This document shows, in pieces, positions 22,714 to 31,486 of a DNA stretch of 64,000 bases; within the stretch, counting starts at the first letter, position 1; every line of letters begins with the position of its first letter. Source of the DNA: Actinacidiphila guanduensis (GTDB lineage Bacteria; Actinomycetota; Actinomycetes; Streptomycetales; Streptomycetaceae); assembly GCF_900103985.1 (NCBI RefSeq), contig NZ_FNIE01000010.1, positions 124,001-188,000 of the forward strand. Reading direction: 5' to 3'. A model generated the notes under the pieces. It made no database searches and was not told the origin of the DNA. It worked only from the letters and a program-made list of their open reading frames with translations. A program made the position numbers and the translations under genes.

Positions 22714-25068
22714 TCACGGGAAGGGGTGCGGGGCGGGGTTGAGGTCGGCGGCGGTCAACTCGTGTGTCACCAGGCCGGCTTCGCGCAGGGCGGTGCGGGT
22801 GCGGGGCATGTGCAGGGCGCGCTGGCGGGACCAGCCGAAGTCGATGGGCAGCAGTCCGGGCACGATCACGCCCGCGGTGTGGAAGCCCAGCCGGCGCTGC
22901 TCGGGCGTGGTCTGGTCCACGGCGATGACGTCGAACCCCTCGCGGGCGACAGCCGCCACGCAGTTCTCGACGTCCTCGCGCAGGTCGCCCGCGGGGGCCA
23001 CGGTGTCGCGGGCGAGCGCGGCGGGCGGCACGACCGGGCGGCGCACGCCCGGCCGGTGCTCGGGCCGCAGCAGGAAGTCGGCGTGGGCGGCCATCTCCGG
23101 CAGCCCGTAGAGCAGCGGGTGGTCGTGCAGCACCCGCACCTCGCCGAAGTCGGCGGCCATCGCCCGCAGCCGGGGCTCCTCACGCAGGGTGCGGCCCCGC
23201 AGGTTCACCGCGTCGGTGGCGATCTCGCACAGGCCCGCCGCCAGCGCGGCCTCCGGGTCGAGCCCCGCGCCCGCGCCGAAGCACAGCCTTCCGGTGCCGC
23301 CGTCGATCCGCTCGGCGACCGCGGTCACCACGGGGACGGGGAAGGTGATGCGGGTGTCGAAGAAGCGGGCCCGGTAGCCGTACATCGCCAGCCGGTCGAT
23401 CATCGCGCGGGTGTGCGGGTCGGTGCTGGCCGAGCCGTCGATCTCGGTGAGCGGGGCGCGGCCGTACCAGGCGAGCAGGAAGGCGTCGCGCTCGATGACC
23501 TCCATCAGCCCGAAGTAGACCGCCTCGGCCAGCGAGCCGCCGGACGCGCAGCCGTTGGAGCTCTCCTGCACGAAGCGGTTCAGCAAGCCGCCGGGCGCGT
23601 GGTAGTAGGCGGTGATCTCCGGTACGAGCAGCGGCCGTCGGTCCCGCAGCGACCAGCCCCACACCCATGGGATCGGCCGCTCGGGGTCGAAGGGCCGCAC
23701 GCCCGGCTCGGCCCGGTGGAACTCCTCGCTGTACAGGCCGCATGTCCGCGGGTCGAGTACGGCGGTGCGGGCGGCCAACTCCTCGTAGGAGGCCACCACT
23801 TGGGTACGGCGGCCGCGCGGCCGCATCCCGGCGGACCGCTCCAGCCCCTCCAGCAGCCCGACGCGGACGCTGGAGCGGTAGCGCGGGGTGTGGCCGCCCC
23901 AGAAGCACTCGCGCAGGTAGTCGCCCGAGCGCAGGAGGAAGGAGCCGACGGTGGAGGAGGTCGAGGCCGACACCAGGTCCGGCACGACCGAGGGCCCGAG
24001 CATGCCCGCGGCCGGGTTGACGAACGCCTCGAGCGGCACGTCGTAGGCGTCGGCCGGGCGCATCCGGAACCGCGTCGGCGACGGCTTCGGCGAGCTGCCC
24101 GGCAGCACCGCCGCGGCCTGCGCCGAGTCCGGCACGCGCTCCCCGCAGCGCGGGCACTCGGCGTCGGGCACGAAGGCGAAGCGGGTGGTGCGCAGCGTCT
24201 CCAGGTCCACGAGGAAGGCGTACGGGAAGCCCCCGGTGGAGTCCTCCGCCCCGGCCGGGGCGGCCGCGTGGGCGGCGATCACGGCGGCGAGCGCGGCCGC
24301 GGCGAAGGGCTGGGCCCAGGGCGTCGGCCCGGCCGCGCGGGTGGCGTCGCCGAGTTCCAGCGCCTCGCGCAGCCCGCGGGTGCGCACCGCCTGCCACCGC
24401 CGCACCAGGCACGTCCCGCACGCCTCGCCGCCGCCGGCCGCGAAGGGCCCGACTAGCGCGTGGTGCCCGTACACGTGGACAGCGGGCGGGAGTTGGGACT
24501 GCTCCGCCCGGCCGCCGCGTACGGAGGGGGCCGCGGGTACGTCGGGCCCCGCGTCGGTGCCGCTCGGTGCCTCCGGCCCCTGCCCAGCGGCGAGTTCGTC
24601 GCGCACGCCGAGCGGGGCGACGCGTACGGGGCCCCACCCGCCGCTGGCGGTACGGCTGTTCAGGGCATGCGAGCCGTACGAGCCCGCACGGCCCGTGCCG
24701 TTCGCACGGTTCGCGTCGTACGAGGCGAGCGGACCAGGCGCGCCGGCCGTGACGTCCGAGCCGCCCGCGCCGAGCCCAGTGCCCGAGCGGTCCTGGCTGG
24801 TCGCGCGGTTCGCAGCACGCGCACCGGGCGCGCCCGCCGCAGCATCCGAGCCGCCCGCGCCGAGCCAGCCGTCCGAGCCGTCACTGCGGAGCGAGCCGGA
24901 CCAGGCGGGCCGCGGCTCGCCGGCGCCCATGCCGAGTGCCCCGAGTGCCCCGAGTGCGCCAAGCGCCGAGGAGATCGCCGTCGCCAGCGCCTCCGCGCCC
25001 GGCAGCACGGGCGCCGGCGGCGGGCCCGGGGGCGCGGCCGCGGGCCGCGGGCGGGTGTCAGTGCGCAT
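22714..25068 (-). CDS. YcaO cyclodehydratase (first of two) with N-terminal low-complexity insert
   Basis: This 784-residue YcaO protein has GLLEGLERSAG (404-414), SNGCA (504-508), EAVYFGLMEVIERDAF (515-530) and the C-terminal PAPHPFP tail of azoline-forming members. CGTC (217-220) and CPRC (305-308) may bind zinc. It is paralogous along its length to the YcaO at 11817-13757 but about 140 residues longer. Most of the excess is a Gly/Ala/Ser/Arg-rich segment at residues 25-190 with two copies of a LGAGGSD..AGAPG repeat. The ATG at 25068 overlaps the ThiF-like gene by 11 bp. It probably acts with the ThiF-like protein, which would present the leader. Confidence 0.92.
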   Translation of the reverse strand: MRTDTRPRPAAAPPGPPPAPVLPGAEALATAISSALGALGALGALGMGAGEPRPAWSGSLRSDGSDGWLGAGGSDAAAGAPGARAANRATSQDRSGTGLGAGGSDVTAGAPGPLASYDANRANGTGRAGSYGSHALNSRTASGGWGPVRVAPLGVRDELAAGQGPEAPSGTDAGPDVPAAPSVRGGRAEQSQLPPAVHVYGHHALVGPFAAGGGEACGTCLVRRWQAVRTRGLREALELGDATRAAGPTPWAQPFAAAALAAVIAAHAAAPAGAEDSTGGFPYAFLVDLETLRTTRFAFVPDAECPRCGERVPDSAQAAAVLPGSSPKPSPTRFRMRPADAYDVPLEAFVNPAAGMLGPSVVPDLVSASTSSTVGSFLLRSGDYLRECFWGGHTPRYRSSVRVGLLEGLERSAGMRPRGRRTQVVASYEELAARTAVLDPRTCGLYSEEFHRAEPGVRPFDPERPIPWVWGWSLRDRRPLLVPEITAYYHAPGGLLNRFVQESSNGCASGGSLAEAVYFGLMEVIERDAFLLAWYGRAPLTEIDGSASTDPHTRAMIDRLAMYGYRARFFDTRITFPVPVVTAVAERIDGGTGRLCFGAGAGLDPEAALAAGLCEIATDAVNLRGRTLREEPRLRAMAADFGEVRVLHDHPLLYGLPEMAAHADFLLRPEHRPGVRRPVVPPAALARDTVAPAGDLREDVENCVAAVAREGFDVIAVDQTTPEQRRLGFHTAGVIVPGLLPIDFGWSRQRALHMPRTRTALREAGLVTHELTAADLNPAPHPFP

Positions 25069-27334
25069 CGGCCGGGCCCGTGGTGAGCAGGACGCGGGTG
25101 GCGAAGACGCGGCCTACGGCGAGGTCGGGAGCGGGCACCGGGGCGGCGAGCACGTCGCGGCCCGCGGCCCGCAGGCGGGCGGCCACGCCGGCCCAGTCGG
25201 TGTGCTCGCCGGGGCCGGGGGCGGTGGCGGGCCCGGTGGCCGCGATGGTCTGCGGGGCCAGGTCGCGCAGCAGCGGGTCGCCGGTGTCGAGCGGCTGCGG
25301 CGCCTTGGGTTCCGCGGCCAGCTGCACCGCGCCCAGCAGGTCGCGCACGGCCTCGAGTGCCGCGTCCCGCCAGGCCGGAGCGGCGCCCAGCGCCCAGCGC
25401 TCACCGGCCCGGGCGAGCACGACGGGCACGGTGCGCTCCCCCGGCGTCCCGAGGTCGAGGATCTCCAGGGCGGCCCCGAGGTTGGCGGCCGAGCGGACGA
25501 GGAAGGTGAGTTCGGCGTCCCCAAGGGCGGCGACCGCCTCGGGGTCGACGGCCCGGACCGGGGTCGTACGGTGCAGCGCCCCCCGCAGCGCCTCGTGGCC
25601 GAGCGCGGTGAGCAGCCCTCGGGCGGCCGCCTCGCGCGGGGTGCGGCCCGCGCCGGTGCCGGCCGCGCTCGCCTCCACCGCGCGGTCCCGGTTGTACGGG
25701 CCGAACGGCCGCAGCGCCGCCGCGGGCACCAGCGCGGTGCCGCCGCCGAGCAGCGAGCCGGCCGGGCACCAGGCGGCGACGTCCTGCGGGCCCAGGCCGA
25801 GCCCGCTCGCGGTGGCGAGCCGCTGCGGCCCGACCACCGGCCACTTCTCGCGGGCGGCCTCGAAGGCGGCGCCGGCCAGCACCTCGCCGGGCGGCACGAC
25901 GTGCTCGGCGTACACCTCGGCGGCCCGCAGCAGCGCCCGCAGCCGGGCCCCGGCCACGTGGTGGACATCGAAGGCGCTGACCTCCCGGCGCCGCCCGTGC
26001 CCGGTGCCGAAGACCACGGTGCCGACCTTCAGCGGGGTCTGCGCCCACTCCTCGTCGGCGTACGCGCGGAACACCCCGGCGGTCGGCTGGACCAGCGCGG
26101 AGCGGTCGGTGAGTTCGGCGAGCGCGGCTTCGTCCGCCTCGGCGTTCCCCGTCTCGGGCACCGACGGCCGCTCCGGCGGCGGCAGTTCGCCCTCCTCGCC
26201 GCCCAACTCGGCGACATCCGCAGCCGGTGTGGGGCGGGAGGGCGCGGGCAGGGCCGCACAGGAGGGGCACCGCGGGTGCGGCAGCAGGGGTTCGGCGACC
26301 GTGTCGAGCGACTCGGTGTCCTGGATGAGGAGTTGGCCCTCGGTCTCCGCGCGCAGGGCGCCGGTGGCCAGGCGGAACACCTCGTAGGCGAGGAGGTTGC
26401 CGAGCATGGCGGCGAGCGGGCCGGCCACGGGCACGGCGGGGTCGCGCGGGCCGTTCGGGGCCAGCGCGCTCCACAGGCCGGCGGCCGCGGCGGGGTCGCC
26501 GTTGTCCCCGAGCCGCAGCACGGCGCAGGTGAAGCAGCCCGCGGTGCCGGGGGCGAGCAGCGGGCCGACGACCGCGGAGCGGCCGAACGTCCAAGCGGGC
26601 AGCACCCGTTTGGCGGCGGGCACGGCGGCGCCGAGCGCGGCGGTCTGCCGGGCCGCGGCCTCGCCGGTGACGATCACCAGGTCCCAGTCCGCGAGGTCGT
26701 CCCAGCCGAGCAGCCCGGGCCGGGTGGGGGGCGGCAGCAGGGTGATCTCGGCGGGGCAGCCCTGCTCGCGCAAGTCGGCTGCTTCGGCGGTGAGTTCGGC
26801 GAAGCGGTTGCCGGGGGCGTCCAGCCCGTCCTGCACCGCGACGGAGGCGACGCCGTTGCGGATCAGCGACAGCGCGGCCCAGCAGGCGAGTCGGCCTTCA
26901 CCGAGGACGGCGACCCGGGTGGTGCGAAAGAGCAGGAAACGGGTCGCGGCCTCGTCGATGTAGTGGTCGACGTAGCCGATCTGGGCGGCGAACCGCTCGG
27001 CCACGGCGGGTTCGGGCACCGGCGCGTCCGGGGCCGGAGGCACGGCGTCGCGGGCGAAGCCACGCGCGTAGAGCGTGCCGACGAGCTGGGCCACCATGTC
27101 GCGCTGCTTGTCGCCGAGGCCCTGGCACAGCGCCTCCACGGTGGTGGCGCCGGTCAGGTGCGGCACGATCAGCGAGGCGAAGCGGTAGGCGGAGGGCATG
27201 ACGACGCTGAAGCCGCCGCGCGCGTTGTGGAAGTGCACTCCGTTCGGGGTGCGGGTGTAGAGCACGTCCCGGCGGATGCGGGGCCGGGTCGCGGCGATCT
27301 CGTCGTACGCCGTGGGTGCTGACGCCATGGTCAT
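25058..27334 (-). CDS. ocin-ThiF-like leader-binding partner protein
   Basis: In azole-forming RiPP systems this E1-like but non-catalytic protein binds the leader and activates the YcaO enzyme. The 758-residue protein starts with a PqqD-like region (RRDVLYTRTPNGVHFHNARGG then a hydrophobic helix, residues about 19-95). An ATP-cradle-like Rossmann segment follows (RVAVLGEGRLACWAALSLI), then CFTC and CPSC pairs that could bind zinc, and a C-terminal nitroreductase/YcaO-like region without a clear family name. Its ATG at 27334 overlaps the SARP stop as ATGA; an ATG two codons later is the alternative. Confidence 0.88.
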   Translation of the reverse strand: MTMASAPTAYDEIAATRPRIRRDVLYTRTPNGVHFHNARGGFSVVMPSAYRFASLIVPHLTGATTVEALCQGLGDKQRDMVAQLVGTLYARGFARDAVPPAPDAPVPEPAVAERFAAQIGYVDHYIDEAATRFLLFRTTRVAVLGEGRLACWAALSLIRNGVASVAVQDGLDAPGNRFAELTAEAADLREQGCPAEITLLPPPTRPGLLGWDDLADWDLVIVTGEAAARQTAALGAAVPAAKRVLPAWTFGRSAVVGPLLAPGTAGCFTCAVLRLGDNGDPAAAAGLWSALAPNGPRDPAVPVAGPLAAMLGNLLAYEVFRLATGALRAETEGQLLIQDTESLDTVAEPLLPHPRCPSCAALPAPSRPTPAADVAELGGEEGELPPPERPSVPETGNAEADEAALAELTDRSALVQPTAGVFRAYADEEWAQTPLKVGTVVFGTGHGRRREVSAFDVHHVAGARLRALLRAAEVYAEHVVPPGEVLAGAAFEAAREKWPVVGPQRLATASGLGLGPQDVAAWCPAGSLLGGGTALVPAAALRPFGPYNRDRAVEASAAGTGAGRTPREAAARGLLTALGHEALRGALHRTTPVRAVDPEAVAALGDAELTFLVRSAANLGAALEILDLGTPGERTVPVVLARAGERWALGAAPAWRDAALEAVRDLLGAVQLAAEPKAPQPLDTGDPLLRDLAPQTIAATGPATAPGPGEHTDWAGVAARLRAAGRDVLAAPVPAPDLAVGRVFATRVLLTTGPADAH

Positions 27335-28581
27335 GCCTCCGTCGGGTGCAGTTCCGCGGCGCCGGGCCGGGAGGGTGGATGGGGGGTGCGGCCGCCGGTG
27401 CGGGCGCCGACACCTTCGGCCGCGGCGGCGCGGGCGAAGGCCCGCAGCAGTTCGTGGATGCGGTAGTGGCCGCGCGGTCCCTCTTCGAGCAGGCCCGCGC
27501 CGACCAGGCGGTCCAGCACGCGGGCGCCGCTGATGGGGGCCTGGTCGCCGGGGTCGGCCGGGGGAGCTTCGGCGGAGGGCGCGGCCGGGGCCGCGGGTGG
27601 GAGGTCGCCGCCGGCCGGTCGGGGTGGCGGGGAACCGGGTGCCGGGGCAGGCCCGTTGGCCGCGGGGGGTGCGGGGGTCGGGCGTGCGCGGGTGGACGGG
27701 CGCGCGGGTGCCGCGGGTGGCCCTACGGACGCCGGACCGGCCTTCGCGGCGTGACGCGAGACCTGTGGCGTATCGGATGACGAGGTGGGGGCCGCGGTCT
27801 CCGCGTCGCCGCGCAGGATCGCGAGTTCCAGGCGCTGGAGCGAGGGGCCGGGGTCGACGCCGAGGTGGTGGGCGAGGTGCTCCTTGGTCTTGCGGTATTC
27901 CGCAAGGGCCTCGGCCCGCCGGCCGGCGCGGTGCAGGGCTTCCATGAGCTGTTCGGTGAAACGTTCGTGCAGGGGGTGCGCGCGGGCCGTCTGGAGGATC
28001 TCCGCAACCGCCTGGCGGTGCCGTCCGGCGGCGAGTTCGAGATCGAATACCCGCTCGATCGCACGCAGCCATTCCTCGTGCAGCCGGGGCACCTCGTCAC
28101 GGTGCAGGAGATCGGAGGGGACATTGGCCAGCAGCGGCGGATGCCACAGGTCGAGCGCTGTGCGGAGCAGTGCGAGTTCGCTCTCCGGAGCTTTTTCCGC
28201 ATACGCGCGCGAGAGCAGTTCACGGAACTCGACAAGGTCGAGTGTTTCGGCGTCCGCGGTGATCCGGTAACCGCCGGGAACGGCCTCTATCGCATTCTCG
28301 GAGATGCCGTACTTGGCGAAGAGCCGGCGCAGCCGGAGCACGCAGCTGTGCAATGCCGATTTCGCCTGGGCGGGGGTGTCCTCACCCCATATGACACGCT
28401 GCAGGGTTTCCGCGGAGACCACGGAATTCGCGTGCAGCAGCAATGCCGCGAGCAGTGCGGCGGGCCGGGACGGCTGGAGTACGGCGGATTCGCGGCCGTC
28501 GGCGACGCCGAGCATGCCGAGCACGGTGAACCGTGTCTGCCTGCCGGTCCGACCCGTCCGGTGCGCATCTGCCGAGGTCAT
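27331..28581 (-). CDS. SARP-family regulator, first gene of the RiPP operon
   Basis: This 416-residue protein has the SARP architecture: a winged-helix DNA-binding domain (FTVLGMLGVADGRESAVLQ to GGYRITADAETLDLVEF, residues about 18-105) and a bacterial transcriptional activation domain with TPR-like helices to about residue 245. A Pro/Ala-rich linker of about 100 residues follows, then a short HYRIHELLRAFARA block that resembles the helix after the NB-ARC ATPase in AfsR-type proteins, although no ATPase domain is present. The ATG at 28581 is chosen; an upstream TTG at 28701 and ATG at 28647 are possible. It is translationally coupled to the ThiF-like gene, so the activator would increase its own operon. 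Confidence 0.88.
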   Translation of the reverse strand: MTSADAHRTGRTGRQTRFTVLGMLGVADGRESAVLQPSRPAALLAALLLHANSVVSAETLQRVIWGEDTPAQAKSALHSCVLRLRRLFAKYGISENAIEAVPGGYRITADAETLDLVEFRELLSRAYAEKAPESELALLRTALDLWHPPLLANVPSDLLHRDEVPRLHEEWLRAIERVFDLELAAGRHRQAVAEILQTARAHPLHERFTEQLMEALHRAGRRAEALAEYRKTKEHLAHHLGVDPGPSLQRLELAILRGDAETAAPTSSSDTPQVSRHAAKAGPASVGPPAAPARPSTRARPTPAPPAANGPAPAPGSPPPRPAGGDLPPAAPAAPSAEAPPADPGDQAPISGARVLDRLVGAGLLEEGPRGHYRIHELLRAFARAAAAEGVGARTGGRTPHPPSRPGAAELHPTEA

Positions 28582-29233
28582 ACGGCCGCGGCCGATCTTC
28601 TTCGTACGAATGCCGTGCACGATGGAACAGAACGCACACTTCACCATCCCCGTTGCCCCGTGGCGCCGACGACCCGGTTGGTGTGCACCGGGCGGAGACA
28701 AAGGCCGGATGTGGCCTCATCTATCGGCGATCGCGCACGAGAATACGGCAGCCGACATTCCGTGTCCAGAGCGGAGCGCGATGTCAACCGGTAGCACATT
28801 CTGGACACTCCGGGCGTTACCCCGCAACACCGCGGAGCGGCCAATCGGACAAACCGCTCAGCATTACGGCGGCATGAATGGCGTTTTTCCTGCCCCGGGC
28901 TCCGGCCGATCATTTCAGTGGCCCGGCACCGACTTTTCCCGGCCGAACCGGGGAACGCCGGGCGGTGGTCAATTTGCGTCCGCATTAACGGAGCAAGGAT
29001 GCACCCTGAAGGAGTGGCGACGGGATCACCCGGGATCGGAACCCTCGCCGCTCCACACTCTCGGACCCCTCCGTCCCCACCCACCCCGCAGACCCCGCGA
29101 TCCTCCGCACCCCTCCCTTGCACTCCTCCTCCGCGAAGCGCCCACCCCCCTCACCCCCTTGACAGCCGACGCGCGCCTGATTCACTCTTCCACAAGACAG
29201 AAACAAACTTCCGCTATACGGAAGGAAAGCTTT
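28582..29233. other. 652-bp divergent regulatory region
   Basis: This region separates the RiPP operon from the hydroxypyruvate isomerase gene and is less GC-rich than its surroundings. Small open frames here (for example 28641-29123, minus) lack codon bias. A TTGACA at 29159-29164 may be the -35 for the isomerase gene, with TTCACT at 29181-29186 as a possible -10. No obvious SARP heptamer repeat could be confirmed by eye for the operon promoter. Confidence 0.6.
29209..29223 (+). promoter_or_regulatory. operator-like palindrome at the hydroxypyruvate isomerase gene
   Basis: TTCCGCTATACGGAA is a palindrome with 5-bp arms and a 5-bp centre. It lies just before the GAAGGAAAG ribosome-binding site, downstream of the presumed promoter, where a bound repressor would block elongation. 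It matches the motifs at 845-859 and 32419-32433. Confidence 0.7.
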
Positions 29234-30052
29234 GTGAGCTTCGCCGACGCGCGCTTCGATGTGAACCTCTCCCTCCTGTTCACCGAACTCCCCCTGCTGG
29301 AGCGGCCGGCCGCCGCTGCCGCCGCGGGCTTCGACGCCGTCGAACTGTGGTGGCCGTGGCCGGACGACCCCACCCCCGCCCCGCACCGGCTGTCCGCGCT
29401 GCGCACCGCCCTGGAGTCGGCGGGCACCCACCTGGTGGGCCTCAACTTCTACGCGGGCCAGCTGCCCGGTCCAGACCGAGGCGCCCTGTCCATCCCGGGC
29501 GAGGAGTCACGGCGCTTCCGGGCCAATGTCGAGGTCGCCGCCGAGTTCGCCGCGGCCACCGGCTGCACCGCGCTCAACGCCCTCTACGGCAACCGTGTGG
29601 ACGGCGTGGACCCCGCCGAGCAGGACGCGCTCGCGCTGGACAACCTGGCGCTGGCCGCCCGAGCCGCCGCGGACGCGGGCGCGGTGCTGCTCGTCGAGGC
29701 GCTGAACGCCCCCGAGTCGCCGCGCTGCCCGCTGGTGAGTTCCGACGCGGCGGTCGACGTCGTCCGCCGCGTGAACGAGGCGACCGGCCTGGACAACGCC
29801 CGCTTCCTGCTCGACCTCTACCACCTGTCCATGAACGGCGAGGACCTGCCCGCGGCCATCACCCGCCACGCCGGGCTGACCGCGCACGTCCAGATCGCCG
29901 ACAACCCGGGCCGCGGCGCACCGGGCACCGGGGCGTTGCCGCTCGCCGAACTCCTCGGTCTGCTCCGCAAGGAGGGCTACACGGGCTGGACCGGCTTGGA
30001 GTACAAACCGTCCCCCGCGGGCTCGGCCGCGTCGTTCGGCTGGCTGCGCTGA
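29234..30052 (+). CDS. hyi: hydroxypyruvate isomerase
   Basis: The enzyme interconverts hydroxypyruvate and tartronate semialdehyde in the glyoxylate-to-glycerate route. The 272-residue TIM-barrel protein of the xylose isomerase-like superfamily has VNLSLLFTELPLLERPAAAAAAGFDAVELWWPW, with VLLVEALNAPESPRC and ARFLLDLYHLSMNGEDL supplying metal-binding Glu and Asp, and HVQIADNPGRGAPGTG near the end. The GTG at 29234 follows GAAGGAAAG. It heads a plus-strand series (isomerase, reductase, then gcl) in which each gene has its own upstream gap, and shares an operator-like palindrome with aceB and gcl. Confidence 0.93.
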   Translation: MSFADARFDVNLSLLFTELPLLERPAAAAAAGFDAVELWWPWPDDPTPAPHRLSALRTALESAGTHLVGLNFYAGQLPGPDRGALSIPGEESRRFRANVEVAAEFAAATGCTALNALYGNRVDGVDPAEQDALALDNLALAARAAADAGAVLLVEALNAPESPRCPLVSSDAAVDVVRRVNEATGLDNARFLLDLYHLSMNGEDLPAAITRHAGLTAHVQIADNPGRGAPGTGALPLAELLGLLRKEGYTGWTGLEYKPSPAGSAASFGWLR

Positions 30053-30204
30053 GCAAGCCGCGAGCAGACCGCGAGCGGTCCTCGATCGGCGGCGAGCGGC
30101 GCACCGGCAATACGGCAACCCGAGAGCCGGCGCCCAGCACCCGACAGCCGGGCAATGCGGCAACCCGACACCCGTCAGCCGTCCAGCCGTCAGCCACCAC
30201 CCGT

Positions 30205-30237
30205 CAGCCACCAGCCACCAGCCACCAGCCACCAGCC
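30205..30237 (+). repeat. 7-bp tandem repeat in intergenic region
   Basis: Four full copies of CAGCCAC plus a partial fifth lie in the 237-bp gap between the isomerase and reductase genes. Preceding sequence (about 30105-30204) is also repetitive, with several CCCGTCAGCC and CGGCAACCCGA variants. No coding function is apparent. Confidence 0.85.
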
Positions 30238-30289
30238 GAGCCTCACCGCCCCGCCGATCCCCTCTCCCCCGACCACGAAAGGCCGCCCC

Positions 30290-31189
30290 ATGCCCACCGC
30301 ACTGCCCAAGGTCGCCTGGATCGGACTCGGCATCATGGGCTCGCCCATGTCCGAGAACCTGCTCCGGGCCGGCTACCGCGTCACCGGTTACACGCTGGAG
30401 CCGGAGAAGCTGGAGCGGCTCGCGGCCGCCGGCGGCACCGCGGCGGCATCGGTCGCCGAGGCGGTCGAGGGCGCCGACGTCATCGTCACGATGGTGCCCG
30501 CCTCCCCGCAGGTGGAGGCCGTCGCCTACGGCGAGGACGGCATCCTCGCCCACGCCCGGCCCGGCGCGCTGCTCGTCGACACCTCCTCGATCACCCCGCA
30601 GACCTCGGTGGACCTGGCGAAGGCCGCCGCCGCCAAGGGAATCCGGGTGCTGGACGCGCCCGTCTCCGGCGGCGAGGCGGGCGCGGTGGAAGCGGTGCTG
30701 TCCATCATGGTCGGCGGCGAGCGGGCCGACTTCGAGGAGGCGCGGCCGCTGCTGGAGACGCTCGGCAGGACCGTGGTGCACTGCGGCCCGCACGGCGCCG
30801 GGCAGACCGTCAAGGCGGCCAACCAGCTCATCGTCGCGGTCAACATCCAGGCGTGCGCGGAGGCGGTGGTCTTCCTGGAGAAGTCGGGCGTCGACCTCGC
30901 GGCGGCTCTGGAGGTGCTCAACGGCGGCCTGGCCGGCTCCACCGTGCTCACCCGCAAGAAGGACAACTTCTTGCGCCGCGAGTTCGCCCCCGGCTTCCGG
31001 ATCGACCTGCACCACAAGGACATGGGCATCGTCACCGACGCCGCCCGCGCCGTGGGGGCCGCGCTCCCGGTCGGCGCGGTGGTGGCCGGCCTCGTCGCCT
31101 CGCTGCGCGCCCAGGGCGACGGCGGCCTGGACCACTCGGCGCTGCTGCGCGGGGTGGAGCGGCTGTCCGGCCTGCCCGTCAAGGACTGA
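30290..31189 (+). CDS. 2-hydroxy-3-oxopropionate (tartronate semialdehyde) reductase
   Basis: The enzyme reduces tartronate semialdehyde from glyoxylate carboligase to D-glycerate with NAD(P)H. The 299-residue protein is a beta-hydroxyacid dehydrogenase: Rossmann motif IGLGIMGSPMSENLL, substrate-binding DAPVSGGEAGA, catalytic Lys in GQTVKAANQLIVA, and the C-terminal HHKDMGIVTDAAR. The ATG at 30290 follows GAAAGG; the longer frame from 30155 runs through the repeat tract and is not credible. Context with gcl and the isomerase makes the tartronate assignment stronger than 3-hydroxyisobutyrate dehydrogenase. Confidence 0.92.
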   Translation: MPTALPKVAWIGLGIMGSPMSENLLRAGYRVTGYTLEPEKLERLAAAGGTAAASVAEAVEGADVIVTMVPASPQVEAVAYGEDGILAHARPGALLVDTSSITPQTSVDLAKAAAAKGIRVLDAPVSGGEAGAVEAVLSIMVGGERADFEEARPLLETLGRTVVHCGPHGAGQTVKAANQLIVAVNIQACAEAVVFLEKSGVDLAAALEVLNGGLAGSTVLTRKKDNFLRREFAPGFRIDLHHKDMGIVTDAARAVGAALPVGAVVAGLVASLRAQGDGGLDHSALLRGVERLSGLPVKD

Positions 31190-31269
31190 CGGCCCCTCAT
31201 CCGCGGTCCGCGGCCGAACGGACCGCGCCCGATCCCCGCCCGGCGGTGCCGGCCCTGCCACGGGTCGCG

Positions 31270-31313
31270 CCTGGCAGTCCCCCGCCACCGAGCGCGGGGG
31301 CGGCACCGCCAGG
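31270..31313 (+). terminator. hairpin downstream of the reductase gene
   Basis: CCTGGC (31270-31275) pairs with GCCAGG (31308-31313), enclosing CCCCCGC/GCGGGGG arms. It lies 80 bp after the reductase stop in a 297-bp gap and probably ends that transcript. No T-run follows, as is usual in Streptomyces. Confidence 0.55.
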
Positions 31314-31486
31314 CGGTACCACCCACGTGCCTTTCTCCCGTACCACCACGCCCCGTCCCGGGACCGGTCGCCGCCGTTGCCCCGCACGGCGGCGCGGCTT
31401 CCTGCACTATGGGGAGCACGAGCATTGCGCGCCGCACCCGACCGAGGCGGCGCGGCAGGCACGGGCGGGAACGGGAGTGGCGAGCG

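Noticed and set aside
19670..23110. 1146-codon plus-strand frame
   Set aside because: Antisense to LanB and SagB genes, which have clear family motifs and overlapping operon structure.
27500..28000. NB-ARC ATPase within the SARP protein
   Set aside because: No P-loop (GxxxxGK[ST]) or Walker B is present; the region is a Pro/Ala-rich linker.
28641..29123. 160-codon minus-strand frame upstream of the SARP gene
   Set aside because: Poor third-position bias and no conserved-looking sequence; the region is better explained as regulatory.
30105..30237. Possible CRISPR array because of regular repeats
   Set aside because: Units are only 7-11 bp and directly abutting, without unique spacers or nearby cas genes.
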